Origin: Adiantum capillus-veneris
Taxonomy: Eukaryota > Streptophyta > Polypodiopsida > Polypodiales > Pteridaceae
Assembly (NCBI GenBank): GCA_014529385.2
Contig: CM043961.1
Coordinates: 15,604,478-15,668,477 of the forward strand
Direction of reading: 5' to 3'
Length of the DNA stretch: 64,000 nt
The notes under the pieces are model-generated. The model was given only the letters and a program-made list of their open reading frames with translations, did no database searches and was not told where the DNA came from. Numbering within the stretch: the first letter of the stretch is position 1; each line of letters opens with the position of its first letter. Shown one piece after another: positions 1 through 10,924 of the stretch. The position numbers and the translations under genes were made by a program.

Positions 1-381
1 GAAGAGTTATTAGTGTTTGAAACCTCAGTTACTGTTACTGTTACTGGAGATTGATCTGTATAAGTTACTAAAGAGTTATCGGTGTTTGGAACCTCAGTTA
101 CTAAAGATAGCGTTGTAGAGTCTATATCCCGTATCTCCGAAATACCCAATAGATCACAACATCCCTGTATCTCTTCATCTGGATCCTCGCTTAATGACAT
201 AACTTCATTATAGAATTGGTGCATTCTCCCTAAGACATTTTTTATATTATATGCTTGATGAAAGGAATCCTCAGTCTGGGTAGATATTGAATCTTCAGTT
301 TGGGTTAATATTGAATTTTCAGTTTGAGTTGATATTGAATTTGTAGTAGATATATTTTCACTAAACAAAAGTGGCCTTTCA
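1..381 (-). pseudogene. Low-complexity coding-like fragment downstream of the 382-1783 ORF
   Basis: Read on the minus strand, one frame stays open from about position 390 to the window edge. It encodes three tandem copies of a short S-I-(S/L)-T-Q-T-E-(N/D) repeat (about 250-350) and then an acidic, Ser/Thr/Val-rich stretch. It follows directly on the stop of the upstream ORF but in another frame, so it may be the frameshifted C-terminal end of the same gene. I do not recognise a family. The frame leaves the window, so the true end is unseen. Confidence 0.35.
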
Positions 382-1783
382 TTAGAAAGAACTGAATTTA
401 CAACTTAAATTAGGTGTTAAATCGTGATTAAATATCCATTTTAAACTAATAAGGTAAATCATACCTTTCATTAAAACTATTATCCTATCAATATTATTAT
501 GAACTTGGTTGTAGTTTGGTGAAATACCTATTTGTTCTAGTTGTACCCGGGCTGCATTTCCAGCTGTTGCAATATCAGATAGCATTTCATCTGAAGTTCT
601 ACCTAAAACTTCTAATTGCATTTGAGCTGCTGCAATATTAAATAGTACTTCTGTAGAATTTCTTTTTAATTGTTCTAATTGTATTCGGGCTACATCTCCT
701 GTAGCTACAATATCAGACAATATTTCCTCTGAGGTTCTATTTATCATTTCTAATTGAAATTCACTAGAATTAACCCTTTTCGATATTATTTGACCTAATG
801 ATACTTGTGAAGATTTAACATTTTCAAGAACTTGACAATCCGTTACACTTGAAATATCTTGAGATACTGTTGAAATGGGATCAACTCCATTAAAATAGTA
901 AACAACTGTTGCTATAGCTACAGCTACTACTATTCCAAACAAAACAATAAATTTTGGGTTTTTATACCATACTGATGATTCGTCTAGCTTTATTGTAGAA
1001 GTTTCAGGCTCATCTATGTGATAAGGTATTGATTCAATCTTATTGTAAAAGTCTATATCGTAGTAATAAAAAACAAAATATACAAAAACAAAAGTTATTA
1101 ACACTTGAAGTAAAATTTTTAATAGTAACTTCTTATTTACCATTGTTTTATAATTTAATAAGTATGATACTAATAATGCTATAACTATGTTTAAAAAAAT
1201 AGGTATATTAATTGTAATTAAATCACTATTAAAATTGTTAATTAAACTAAGTTCATTTATTGAACCTAAATAGCTATTATTTATTATATGAAATATTAAT
1301 GAAAATAAACTTACTACTTTTAATAACAATAGTTTTAGGCTTGATAAATTAGTACTTATTACGTCATTTACTATAGGAGGAGTACTTTGTATACTCAACG
1401 AAGAAGCTGTAGAAGAAAAACAAGAAGCAATTGGTTTTGATGCTTGGGGCTTTGACAAAGAAGCAATTGGTTTTGATCCGTGGGGTAAAGATGAAGAAAA
1501 TTGAAATGTATTTGTTTTTAGGGCTGAGGATTTCTCTTTTGATTGATCCTCAGCTGCAAATAAAGAATTGTCCGATGATGATGGTTTCGGTACATGCAAT
1601 AAACTATCTTATGCAGACGATATAGGATCGGATATATTAGATATAGGAATGGAAACGCTAGATATAGAATCCGGCACAGGTGATACAGGATTAGGGTTAC
1701 CATGGGATTTGATCATGCCATGTCGACCGACACCGCGTCGATCGACAGTAATTGGTTTGACTACACCCTGTAAATGGAACTAA
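382..1783 (-). pseudogene. Decayed multi-pass membrane protein ORF, possibly of mitochondrial or mitochondrial-plasmid origin
   Basis: The longest open stretch (382-1599, about 405 codons) lacks an ATG at its 5' end; it starts at a TTG only because an in-frame TAA lies at 1609-1611. The frame continues upstream to about 1783 with Pro/Ser/Ile-rich repeats (S-I-S, P-I-S-N-I-S), so the gene was longer and is broken. Visible parts are a Ser-rich N-terminus, four hydrophobic segments (about residues 85-108, 128-147, 157-180 and 216-240) and a C-terminal helical region with three imperfect repeats of about 22-28 residues, built on R-T-S-(E/D)-E-(I/M)-L-S-D-I...Q-L-E-Q. Base composition is far more AT-rich than the retrotransposons to the right, and the neighbour is mitochondrial nad7, so an organellar or linear-plasmid source is inferred. 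Function unknown. Confidence 0.45.
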
Positions 1784-1925
1784 TAGATAACTTCACATAT
1801 CACTGTGTCTGGTTCAGGAACCAGTTCCTTCAAACTCGTACTTACCATAATACTACTACTACCTCCACTGGAGCCTCCGTCACCTTCATCTTTGTCTTTT
1901 TTTCTTCTTTTTTGTGTGTATTGTA
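1784..1925. other. Short spacer between the membrane-protein ORF and nad7
   Basis: AT-rich spacer with short ACT and TTC repeats. No gene or RNA structure is visible. Confidence 0.4.
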
Positions 1926-2420
1926 TTATCTATCTGCCTCTCTGGATACAGCATCTTGAGTACCGATGATGATGACCACATCTGCTGGCATGTGATTTTT
2001 GAACATAAAATTGAGTCCTTGTAAATGAGCAAAGCCACGTGCTCTTATTTTACAACAATAGGGACAATTGGTTCCATTACTGACTAAGAACACACCAAAT
2101 TCTCCTTTAGGTGCTTCACCTGCAGTATAAATAGAAAAAGCTAGTACAAAAAACCCTTTTGTATAAGGTTTAAAATGGTGAATTAGAGATTCCATGTATT
2201 TTTTCATGTAAGGTCATGATAAAGGACATAGCTTACGATCAGCACCTTTAATTGTGCCGCTGGGCATTTCATTGAGACAGTGTATGATGATTCAAATACT
2301 TTCTCACATCTCTTCAATACAGACACAATAACAATTGTAGCAATCTCCCCTAGTACTCACTAGTATGTCAAAATCCGATTTGTCATAAACATCGTAAGGT
2401 GCTGCTTTTCATATCCTAGG
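1926..2420 (-). pseudogene. nad7: Mitochondrial NADH dehydrogenase subunit 7 (nad7), 3' part, decayed
   Basis: The minus strand encodes the C-terminal part of complex I subunit 7 (49-kDa homologue): a K-A-A-P-Y-D-V-Y-D block near 2380-2410, M-P-S-G-T-I-K near 2255, M-E-S-L-I-H-H-F at 2175-2207, [15 protein letters not shown] near 2085-2130 and I-I-G-T-Q-D near 1955, ending at TAA 1926-1928. In-frame stops include TGA at 2214-2216 and two more upstream, so it cannot be translated. Several expected Arg are Cys (CGN to TGN) and some expected Ser/Pro are Phe/Leu, that is, C-to-T changes. Those fit either methyl-cytosine decay after transfer to the nucleus or an edited-RNA-like source. The copy starts abruptly at about 2420 against a LINE fragment, as expected for a nuclear mitochondrial insertion. 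Confidence 0.85.
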
Positions 2421-2645
2421 CCACGATGGCCATTCTCGCTTTTGGTCCGTCAAGGAGATAGCTAGTTTGGCACACAGTGCCTCTGCATGCAGCATGGGAT
2501 CAATGATCCCAATGCCACCTTGCTTCTTTGGTCTCGCTATCCATTCCCATTTCCCCCATTGGCAAGGGGTTGTGGCTTTAGTGTTGGTCTTCCACAAGAA
2601 GTGTTTGATAGGCCTCAAAAATTCTTTCCAATTGAATTATGCCCT
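2409..2645 (-). mobile_element. LINE (non-LTR retrotransposon) reverse-transcriptase C-terminal fragment
   Basis: A short minus-strand frame (about 78 codons after a TAA near 2645) has the pattern found just after the RT domain of plant LINEs: an F-L-W block, W-x-x-I-A-R-P-K-K-Q-G-G-I-G-I-I-D, then H-A-E-A-L-C-A-K-L. Nothing recognisable as endonuclease, RT core or poly-A tail is next to it, so it is a scrap of about 230 bp. Its left end abuts nad7. Confidence 0.6.
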
Positions 2646-2860
2646 TACTAATAACTTCCCTTGATCATTTTGTGGGGTCAAACGAGTAGCTTTCAAAGAG
2701 AAAAATCAAAGAATTGTCTTCAAGCAATTGTGCAAGCAATTGTTTACCTACCAAAAGTGGCAGAATTTAAATTTCCCTTTTGCTGCACTATTCTTGAGAG
2801 GGTGAGAGCCAATTACAAAGAGCAGCAAGGCAACCAAGGCTACTTGTTCTTTTGACCTTA
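2646..2860. other. Unassigned spacer between the LINE scrap and element A2
   Basis: Only short frames with stops. It may be the decayed 3' part of element A2 (3' noncoding or tail), but I see no LTR, polypurine tract or target duplication. Confidence 0.3.
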
Positions 2861-3339
2861 AGGGTTCTAAAGAAATGAGCTTGGTTGGCAGGGTCGGGTT
2901 TGAGGGTGAGCTCTCTAGACAACAACCATGTCCATTTGATCTCATCAACTTGCAAATCAGCAAGTAGTGCTTTCGCCTCTTCTCTCTTGGGAACCCATAC
3001 TAGCGCCAGGTTCGGTGTATAGTGTTATGTGTTTTTTACTTTCCCATGTTTCTGCGTTGTGACACCCCCAGTCCCACAATCAATAGTGCATTTGGTGTCT
3101 ATCATCCACGTGCGTCCGAGTTTTATATTACCTTCCATAGTTCTAGCAGGGATGACCAAAAAGTCTTGAGCTACAACCCCGTTTTCATAATTGGCAGAAG
3201 TGTGCCAGATACCAAAAATCATAGTTTTTTTCTTGTTGACACCCTTGACTTGGATAGTACTCTTAGATAGGGATGGATTTCCCAATTGACACCACAGTCT
3301 GTATGACGACAAGTTATATTTAGCACCCGTGTCAAACAA
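2860..3339 (-). pseudogene. A2 pol 3' end: second retropepsin-like domain (PR2) and W-x-P-K tail
   Basis: Retropepsin-like domain placed after integrase in element A2. The catalytic D-T-G is encoded at 3325-3333 (context F-D-T-G-A-K-Y-N), followed by V-K-G-V-N-K-K-K-T and, near the end, M-E-G-N-I-K-L-G-R-T-W-M, which sits where other retropepsins have the I-L-G motif. The domain matches A1 pol (32440-32760) over its full length. Past it, a Y-T-P-x-L-x-L-V-W-V-P-K block near 2980-3020 matches the A1 tail, but about 200 residues present in A1 between the two are missing, and a TAA lies in frame near 3035. It is a fragment, but the DTG survives. Confidence 0.7.
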
Positions 3340-4718
3340 GGCGTATGTAGCACTTTCCCATAGGTGCTATTTTGTTTAACATGGCATCTTAGAGCTGTGT
3401 CAGAGTCCAACCAAATCATCCTCTGTTTCAACGGAATGCATGCATAACTCCAAGGTTGGCCTCTCGTTGGTATCTTATACGTTGTTGTCGCTCCTAAGCC
3501 TCAGCTTGAGCTTGTATCTTCTTCAACTCGGCTTGTTCCTTGGTTGCCTTTTTTTAATGGATGGCATGTAGGTCCTCTTGGCTTAAAAGATCATAGTATC
3601 TTTTAAATTTGCTCCCATTGAGGAATCCAATGCTTTCAACTCCATCAAAAAGTCTCCACACAAATGGTACCTTGTGGGGTGATTTCACATACTCTATATG
3701 GTCCTTTTCCCACATATTTCAACTTTTTCTTCTTATTACGCACTCCATCCATAAGGACTTTATCACCAACATTGATATCTTTGTCCTTTAGATGACGATC
3801 AAACCATTTCTTCCTTCTATCGCTGAGTCAATTGTCTTTCTTCATCTAACCTGTCAAGGATGTATAAAAGCTCAACTAAAGGGTTACCAACCCAACCTTC
3901 TTGTGAAGCTACGTCCAGACTAGGAATTACAAACTCCCATGGCATAATTGCTTCTTGGCCATGTACCATTTTGAATGGTGTAGCCACTTTGTAAGACATA
4001 CGGTAAGCCCATAGAACTGATGTTAGCTTCAAATCCCAATCTCTGCAATGAGCTTCCACTGTTTTGGTCAAGATAATAATTAAGGTCTTGTTAGTGCTCT
4101 CAGCTTGGCCATTTGCTTGTGGATAATATGGTGTAGACTTATGGTGAGCTATCATGAAGTTTGTTGTGAGTTCCTTTATCACTCCATTTATAAAATGAGT
4201 ACCATTGTCACTCACAATTTCAAAGGGACAACCGAATCTTGTAATAATGTTCTCAAAGAGAAACTTGGCAGTTGATTTTGCATCAGCCTTACATGTCGCC
4301 CTGGCTTCCGTCCACTTTGTCACATAGGCAGTGGCAACAATAATATATCAAGATTGAGTATTACGAGCTGTCAGACTAATTCGGCCTACAAAGTCTAAAC
4401 TCCATTTTTCAAATGGTTGAATCACTTTAATAGTATGTAAGGGCATCCTATCCTTTCATTGCAGATCTTGTAAGGTTGGCATTCATCACATCCTTTTGCA
4501 AAAAGTGATGCATCCTTGAATAAGGTAGGCCTTCAATAGCATGATTGCAACACCTTTCTAGCAATTAGTTCCCCTGAGAAACGTCCTCTGGCTATACCCA
4601 TGTGGGCTTCTTGCAGTATGTATAAATACTCATTCTCATGGGCACAACGTCTAAGAATATTGTCCTTCCTGTATAGAGTTCCTACAATGAGAGAATAAGG
4701 TTCACATTCTCTTAACAA
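3340..4718 (-). pseudogene. A2 integrase (broken)
   Basis: Remnant integrase of element A2, which would insert the cDNA into the genome. Read right to left: part of the H2C2 zinc-finger region (G-x-F-S-G-E-L-I-A-R-K near 4560, then the C-x-x-C end near 4490), and the catalytic core with F-V-G at 4380, V-S-D-N-G-T-H-F (second Asp) near 4205-4230 and A-E-S-T-N-K-T (catalytic Glu) near 4085-4110. The C-terminal part with P-L-V-E-L-L-Y-I-L-D-R-L-D-E-E lies near 3840-3880 and the G-P-Y region near 3700. At least three frames are needed, so it is dead. Alignment with A1 is colinear. Confidence 0.8.
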
Positions 4719-5125
4719 TTTTCAAGCTATATCCTTACGAAGCTCTTTGGGTGGAAAACCATTAACTAGAAAGTTCAAAATCTTCTCACTCCATTCAGGC
4801 ATTGTCTCGACTAGAAATAAGGAAGTATCGGACAATTCATCATCGACTCTAGTAGGGGCTTCACCATTGGGTATGCAAGACAAATGATCCGCCATGACAT
4901 GTCTTTTACCAGGACTCACCACAATGGTAAAATCAAACTCAAGGAAAATTAACAACCATCGTGTAATTCTTCCCATGGAACAAGGTTTATTTACTAGATA
5001 CAACAAGGCTTGATGATCCACATAGATAACAAACTTGTTGGCAGGAAGGTACTAGAAAAATTTCTTCACTACGTAAATCATAGCTAAACGTTCCCGCTCT
5101 ATAGTGGTGTAGTTTCTCTCGGAAT
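4719..5125 (-). pseudogene. A2 RNase H (broken)
   Basis: RT-linked RNase H remnant. Visible are the E-R-E-R-L-A-M-I-Y block just left of 5105, M-D-H-Q-A-L-L-Y-L at the start of the 4722-5021 frame (Asp of the third acidic position) and M-A-D-H-L-S (last acidic Asp) near 4880-4900. The N-terminal D-A-S-N-F-A-I-G strand lies in the RT frame to the right (about 5195-5225). Stops and a frame change break it. Confidence 0.75.
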
Positions 5126-6160
5126 CATTCAATTGTGACGACTCGTGAAGCTAATGGGGTAGTCCAATTTATGTTCTCCTAGTTGAGCTAGAACATACCC
5201 AATAGCAAAGTTCGATGCATCAATATGCACATAGAAAATTACATTACAATCGGGCACTCGTAGAATGGGAGCACTTATCAAGGTCTTTTTCAATGGCTCA
5301 TAAGCATGGTCCCACTCTGCGGTCCAGTGGAGCTCAATAAGAAGCTTGTACAAAGGGTGAGATATCTCGGCAAAGTTTAAAATAAACCGTCTGTAATAAC
5401 CAACATGGCCCATGAACCTTTGAACTCCTTTATAGTTTTGTAGGTGGTGGCAATTCAGCAATGGCTTAATTTTTCCCTCGTTTGTGGAAATCCCATTTTT
5501 GGACAATATATGTCCTAAAATGATTCCATGTTTAACCCAAAATTGGCATTTGAAAGGGTTTAAGGAGATGCGATACAATTTGCACTTCTCAAACACTTTT
5601 TGTAAACATGATAGATGTTCTTTCCAAGGGGAATAAACACAAAAGTCATCTAAGAAAGCTTCGCAAAACTCCCTCAAATATTCTCTAAAAGTAGTGTTTA
5701 TTAATCTTTGAAAGGTAGCAGGGGCATTGGTTAAGCCAACAGCCAAAACACAAAATGTAAACACTCCAAATTCTGTTATAAAATCAATTTTAGCTTGGTC
5801 CTCTAGCGCAAGTGATTTGATTGTAGCCAGAGTACCTATCTAAAAAGCTATAAGCTTCCTTCCCTTCAACTCTTTCAAGCACATGTTCTAAATATGGCAA
5901 GAGGTAATGGTCCCTCCTAGTGGCGGCATTGAACTTCATGAGATCCACGCACACTTCGAGTTTCTTATTCTTTTTCAGTACAATCACTATTGGAGACACC
6001 CATTCTGAGTGCTCAATAGGGTATATGAATCCGCATTTGACAAGCTTTTCAATCTATTCTTGAACAATCTTTTCATACTTAGAATTCATTGGGTAGGTTC
6101 ATTGCTGGACTGGTTTTGCCATGCCATTCATGGGAATCGTGTGTTGCACCACGAAAGTGG
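5126..6160 (-). pseudogene. A2 reverse transcriptase (broken)
   Basis: Gypsy RT in at least two frames. 5790-5999 carries the first motifs (S-P-I-V-I-V-L-K-K-N, R-D-H-Y, S-F-L-D-R-Y-S-G-Y-N-Q-I) and 5129-5764 the rest: G-L-T-N-A-P-A-T-F-Q-R, A-F-L-D-D-F-C-V-Y-S (the YxDD box, here F-L-D-D), L-N-P-F-K-C-Q-F, G-H-I-L and F-M-G-H-V-G-Y-Y-R-R-F. Upstream (6000-6160) the conserved E-H-S-E-W-V and pre-RT region can be read with a TAG near 6055. Sequence and domain order match A1 pol at 35500-34600. Confidence 0.82.
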
Positions 6161-6633
6161 AACACCTTTCATATCATGATATTTCTAAGAAAATATATCC
6201 TTTAATTCCTTGAGAAGTTCTTTAAGTACATACTCCTTAGTCTTTGTCAGATTTTGGGCAATGAAAATAGGTTTGGACTCTTCTCCTGGGTTTGCTAACT
6301 CTATCTCCTTAACTATCGCTGGATCATCATAGAATCCATTACTTCCATCGATAGGTGTCCTCTGTGCCTTTGTATACACAACCTTACACTCCTCCATGGT
6401 GTAGGATTTGAAATGACCGGGTGCAAGGTGTAAGTATGTGGGGTCTTTTTGTTCTGTGGACTGTGATTTCACTTTTGCTTCCTTTTGTTGTTGAGCTAAC
6501 TCTTGATTTTTCCATCTCCTTATGGTACGGCTCAACTTTGGCTTCTTTGTGGCCTCTAGTTGTGTGATGTCAATGGGTTGTAGACTACACCACATAACGC
6601 TTTGAAGGTATTCACCCCAGTTATCTACCGACT
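6161..6633 (-). pseudogene. A2 pol N-terminal linker before RT
   Basis: 136-codon frame starting M-W-C-S-L-Q-P-I-D-I, colinear with A1 35451-35984 (M-W-C-S-P-R-P-I-D-L). It has a basic R-R-W-K-N-Q-E-L-A-Q-Q-Q-K-E block, H-F-K-S-Y-T, then A-N-P-G-E-E-S-K-P-I-F-I-A-Q-x-L-T before RT. This linker is the usual spacer between protease and RT. Homology to A1 runs to about 6633, where the LTR of B1 starts. Confidence 0.7.
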
Positions 6634-6635
6634 TG

Positions 6636-7045
6636 TGTCTTGATCTTTGGGGTCCATCCTCTATTCTGAATTCCCATAGTTACGGGATGTTTTTTCTCTT
6701 GTATATCACCCTACTCGTGCTCCATCATGTGAAATCTCTTGCACCAGTCAGTGTGCCCTGTTCTGAGCTTTTCACATATCTCTCTTGTGCACATACTAAT
6801 GACTTGTGATGAGCCATTTCTCTACATGTGAACGGTCATTACACCAACATTTCGTATTGACTACCTAGAGAGCATTTCACGTTTTCTACCCTAGGTCATG
6901 TATGTTTGCGTCCTAGCTGCATTTATGCTAGGTGGTGCCCCTTCCTACCCATAGGATCACTCCTACCTTGAGATGATGCTTGGGGATGTTCAGGCTATGT
7001 GTGATGTAGAGGCCACCCCATATGGCATGTCATTTCCGACCATCA
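6636..7045 (+). repeat. B1 5' LTR (probably 5'-truncated)
   Basis: Direct repeat of 18747-19098: both start TGTCTTGATCTTTGG and end in ATCA. The copies differ by scattered substitutions and by about 58 bp present here between two TGTG-type words but absent on the right. The right copy is preceded by a TATA box at 18192, so the true LTR is probably longer and this one lost its upstream part. Confidence 0.75.
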
Positions 7046-7051
7046 TTTTCT

Positions 7052-7069
7052 TGGCACCCCCACTGAGGA
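7052..7069 (+). other. B1 primer-binding site
   Basis: TGGCACCCCCACTGAGGA lies 6 bp after the LTR end. B2 has TGGTGCCCCCACTGAGGA in the same place (2 differences of 18), which supports a tRNA primer site. I do not assign the tRNA. Confidence 0.7.
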
Positions 7070-7605
7070 TCCTTTCATGAAACCCTTTAGTTTACAAGAC
7101 TGAAACCCCTAAACTTTTGTGGATGGATGAATGGCTAGCAGGGTTTGCTAACTGGACGACAGAAGAAGAAGAGCTCCAAGCACAACTAGAAAAACTCCAC
7201 ATCTCCATCGAAGCTCGAGTGCCAGGCGTAACGGTAATCAATTTGCAGTGGGAGAGTCAACCAACACACCAAACTCAGTGGATATACATAGGCCGGGTGC
7301 CAAGAAGAAGAAGGAGAAGGTCGAAACCATGTCCTCAACCTAGAACCAACCCTCAACAACAAGATGGAAGGAGCTCTGCATAATAGAGAATCAACACTAT
7401 TCTACTTCGAGAATTGGGTAACTCAAGTCACCGAGGTAATTATCACAGTCAATTTCCAAGTCACACCTAATGCTGCAGCACAGATAACGGAAGCATTTGC
7501 TCACACTCTCACTAGAGAAACTAGGGATCTACTGAGTTTGTTTCATGAAAGAACACCACCCTCTACCACAAGCTTGGACATTGACTAAGCACCTCTAAGC
7601 TTCAC
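7070..7605 (+). other. B1 leader with two short overlapping ORFs
   Basis: Leader between PBS and the conserved short ORF. ORFs at 7117-7383 (88 codons, acidic then an R-R-R-R-R-R-S-K basic run) and 7364-7588 (74 codons) overlap by 20 bases. I see no homologue in B2, so coding status is doubtful. Confidence 0.3.
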
Positions 7606-7824
7606 ATGAATCAGTACAACCTACCTCAAGACAGATCACACATACCAACACGTGTACGCTCAATTAAGGTAATACTGGACTTGAAGGCTCACTACCAGCA
7701 CGTCATCGATACCATGCTGAGTGGGAAGCGATTTTTTGAGGTTCTGGCATCAGATCAGCCATTTGTCTTACCTTTGGTACAAGGCAATGTACCGTTTGAA
7801 GTTTTAATCTATGTCCTAGTATAA
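7606..7824 (+). CDS. Conserved short ORF upstream of gag in family B (copy in B1)
   Basis: 72 codons, ATG to TAA, between PBS and gag. The C-terminal half, with F-F-E-V-L-A-S-D-Q-P-F-V-L-P and then F-E-V-L-I-Y-V-L-V, lines up with two ORFs in the B2 leader (43799-44011 and 44095-44307), which read E-I-L-A-S-P-N-P-I-I-L-P and E-I-N-A-S-I-N-P-F-I-L-P. All three begin M-N-(Q/N). Conservation of a frame between diverged copies, in a stretch where the DNA has drifted, suggests it was translated. No known family is recognised; the role is unknown. Confidence 0.5.
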   Translation: MNQYNLPQDRSHIPTRVRSIKVILDLKAHYQHVIDTMLSGKRFFEVLASDQPFVLPLVQGNVPFEVLIYVLV

Positions 7825-7839
7825 GAGGGTATACACGCC

Positions 7840-7877
7840 TCCTTGTAAAGAAAAGAAAAGAAAAGAAAAAAAACTTT
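7840..7877 (+). repeat. AAAGA-type simple repeat before gag
   Basis: Short run of AAAAG units followed by A8, a purine-rich stretch about 50 bp upstream of the gag ATG. Confidence 0.6.
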
Positions 7878-7921
7878 TTGCAAGCTAAGCAGTGTGTCTT
7901 TCTAGCTCTCTCTCAGTAATC

Positions 7922-10900
7922 ATGGCAAGTGTAGTATTTCCAACATTTAAAGGAAACAAGGGGGAGGATTTAGTAACAAACTTCTTAGATGACTTTGAAG
8001 TAGCATGTGTAGTGAGCAACAAAGATACGGATGAATCCCGGGTTAGAATCTTTAAGCATCTCATGAAGCTAGAAGCTAGATCATGGTACAATGCACTTCC
8101 ACAAGCAACCAAGGATGATTGGGAGCCCTTAAAAACCTCTTTTAAGAGGCACTTTGGGGGAGGTACCACTTCAGAGAAGTTGTGGGACAAGTTGAGAGAC
8201 TTGAAGCAGGAGGGTCTTTTAGAATATGCCACCTATGAGTCCAAATTTGTGGATTTTTGGGAACGGTGGGTTGAGTCACTGGCAAGGGGGGAATCTGCAC
8301 CCAATTTCCTAAAGAAAGACTGGTTCACGCATGGCTTATGTCCACTTCTCAAACAGAAGGTGAAGGGTAGATTCCCGGCTATGTACGAGTTAGCCATTGA
8401 GATTGCTCGCCTTAAGGACAAGAAGCTGCAAATGAAAGCCAAAGAAACCGAGTCAACAAAAGCAGGAACATCACGCCAACTAGCAACCACGACAACCACC
8501 ATTCCACCACCACCACCGGCCCTTGAGGTAAGAGATGACCAACAAGATATGTTGGCCCATATTACTGACCAACTGCAGAATTTTTCTGTCCACTTAATGC
8601 AGCAAGGAAGGAGTCAAGAAAGAGATCAAGACCCAGGAAGAGAACGAAGACAAAATAGGGAATATCACTGCTCCAACTGCGGAGAAGATGGTCACGGTAT
8701 GTACTACTGTCCCAAACCACAAAAAAACTATAATAGAGGAGGTAGGAGGAACCAACTATCACCCCCTAGAGAAAGAACACCCCCAACCTGAGCACCAACC
8801 CCACCAACACAAATTTTACATCCACCCCAGACACCACCATAGGCATCCATCCCACCTCTTCCACCAGCACCGCCACCTGATTGCCCTGTAACCATCATAA
8901 GGCTAGAAGAGAAAGGGAAAGCCGTAGTAGTGGATCCACCAAGAGCAAAGGAGAGGGACAAGGGTAAGGAGAAAGTAGCCTTTTTAGAACCACTTGAAGC
9001 CAGGACTGTGAAAAGAGCTAGGAGGGAGAAATCCACACAATCAAATGATGAGAGAAGCATGAGAGGAGAGACTAACAAGAGGCCATCCAAGCCAGGATGG
9101 AAATTGGGCATTACAGACTTCCAATTAGGGGAAATTTCTAAGCCCTATGATATAACATTGGATGTGGCAGAGCAAGGACCAAAGATTACTTGGCCACAAC
9201 TGCTACATCTCGCACCAAAATTAAGGCGGAAATGGTCCAAAATGGTAAGCACAAGACGCTCCAAAGCAAAGGTAGCCGGAGCAATTTTGGGTTGCAACAT
9301 GGACAACATCCTTCCAATTGTCTACGTCAACATAAAAGGAAAGAGGGTTGGAAACACCTACATTGATGCAGGTGCACGAATCTGTGTGATGAGCGAAGCT
9401 ATGATGCTTCAATTAGGACTCGAGGTTGACAGGACTTCTCCATGCAAGGCAAAGATGGCAAACAACGCAAAAGTAAAGTGTGTGGGTGTGGTAAGTGCCG
9501 TGAAGATAAAAGCTTTCAACACTCAGGTAGAAGTAGATGTTTTTGTAATGCCTACTAAGGGGGAGGGCTATCCACTAATCTTGGGAATGCCATGGTTGAT
9601 GGCCATGAAGGAAAAACAGAATTGGGGCACTGGCCTTCTACACATGACTGGTAAGAAAGGGGAGACAATCTACTACGACATGAAGACTGGAAAGCAGAAG
9701 CAAATGAATCTAGAAACATTGGCAGATGAAAACACTAGCGAGTCTTCCACTTCTGAGGAGGAGACCACATCCACCGATGAAAGTGACAATTCCATCGATG
9801 TGATGGGTATCATCATGAAGGATCCACAAAGGATAAGCACAACTGGTGATCCATCACCAGAAGGGCAACACAATGGAAAGGAGATCAAATCACCTGGCCT
9901 AGGAGAAAATATGTTGAAGGGTATGTTGTCCACGGAATTAAAACTTGAGGAGAAAGATAGTTTTTTGTAAATGTTGATGTGATTTCCTAACCTGTTCATT
10001 GACAACTATGAAAGAATCACATGTATTTCAGTGGCAGAACATCATATTAAGTTGAAGGAAGGGGTAAATCCAGTTGTGCAAAAGCTACGACGACTGGGGG
10101 TCATACAAGAAAAGGCACTCTTGGCCGAGGTAAGGAAACTGCTGGAGGCAGGATTCATCTATCCTGTAGAAAACTCAGAATGGGTGTCACCCGTAGTAGT
10201 GACGCCTAAAAAGAATGGTAAGTGGAGGGTCTGTGTTGACTACTAAACACTAAATGCAGCTACAAAGAGAGACCACTTTCCTCTCCCTTTCTTGGATGAA
10301 ATTTTGAATGAAGTAGCGGGTTTTGAATGCTATACCGTGTGTGATGGTTATTCTGGATACTTTTAAATACGCATAGCCTTGAAAGATCAGCTAAAAACCA
10401 CTTTTATCACGCCATGGGGCTGTTTTGCATACAGAGTTATGCCATTTGGTCTCACAAATGCACCTGCCACATTCCAAAGATATGTCACATATGTTTTTCA
10501 ACCGTTCTTTGGAACATCCATTAGATTGTTCATTGATGATTTTTGTATATATAGCTCTCACATTTCACACTTAGAAAAGGTAACTGAAGGTTTGGCCACG
10601 TTGCAAAGCCTAGGCGGGCAATTAAATGTGGATAAATGCCACATTGGGGAGAGTAAAGTCATTCTACTAGGCAATGAAATTTCATCAAAAGGTATCAACG
10701 CCGACCCAAGTAAGGTGTCCGTACTCATAGCCGTAGTACCTTCACCAACAACCGCATGTCAACTGGTCTCTTTTCTACAAAAAGTGAGGTACTTGAGTAG
10801 ATTCACACATCTACTATCGCAACTTGTTCTACCACTGCAACAGCTCACTCAAAAATCAACTTTCACTTGGGACGAGGAAAGCGAACATCACTACAACAAG

Positions 10901-10924
10901 GTAAAGGAGGTCTTAGCCACCCTG
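7922..10924 (+). pseudogene. B1 gag - zinc knuckle - protease - RT (single frame with stops)
   Basis: One frame. Gag starts M-A-S-V-V-F-P-T-F-K-G at 7922, with the capsid-like core (W-Y-N-A-L, W-E-P-L-K-T-S-F) near 8090-8140 and a CCHC knuckle C-S-N-C-G-E-D-G-H-G-M-Y-Y-C near 8670-8711. Protease has D-A-G at 9365-9373 (context Y-I-D-A-G-A) and P-L-I-L-G-M-P-W-L near 9575; D-A-G replaces the usual D-T/S-G. RT: S-E-W-V-S-P-V-V-V-T-P-K-K-N-G-K-W-R near 10175, then TAA 10244 (Lys codon in B2) and a TAA near 10364 (Gln codon in B2), G-L-T-N-A-P-A-T-F-Q-R near 10450 and F-I-D-D-F-C-I-Y-S (YxDD box) near 10530. Stops TGA 8789, TAG 8840 and TAA 9968 also break the frame. RNase H is interrupted by the Mutator-like element. 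Confidence 0.85.

Noticed and set aside
3022-3270. Plus-strand ORF overlapping A2 PR2
   Set aside because: Shadow of the minus-strand protease domain.
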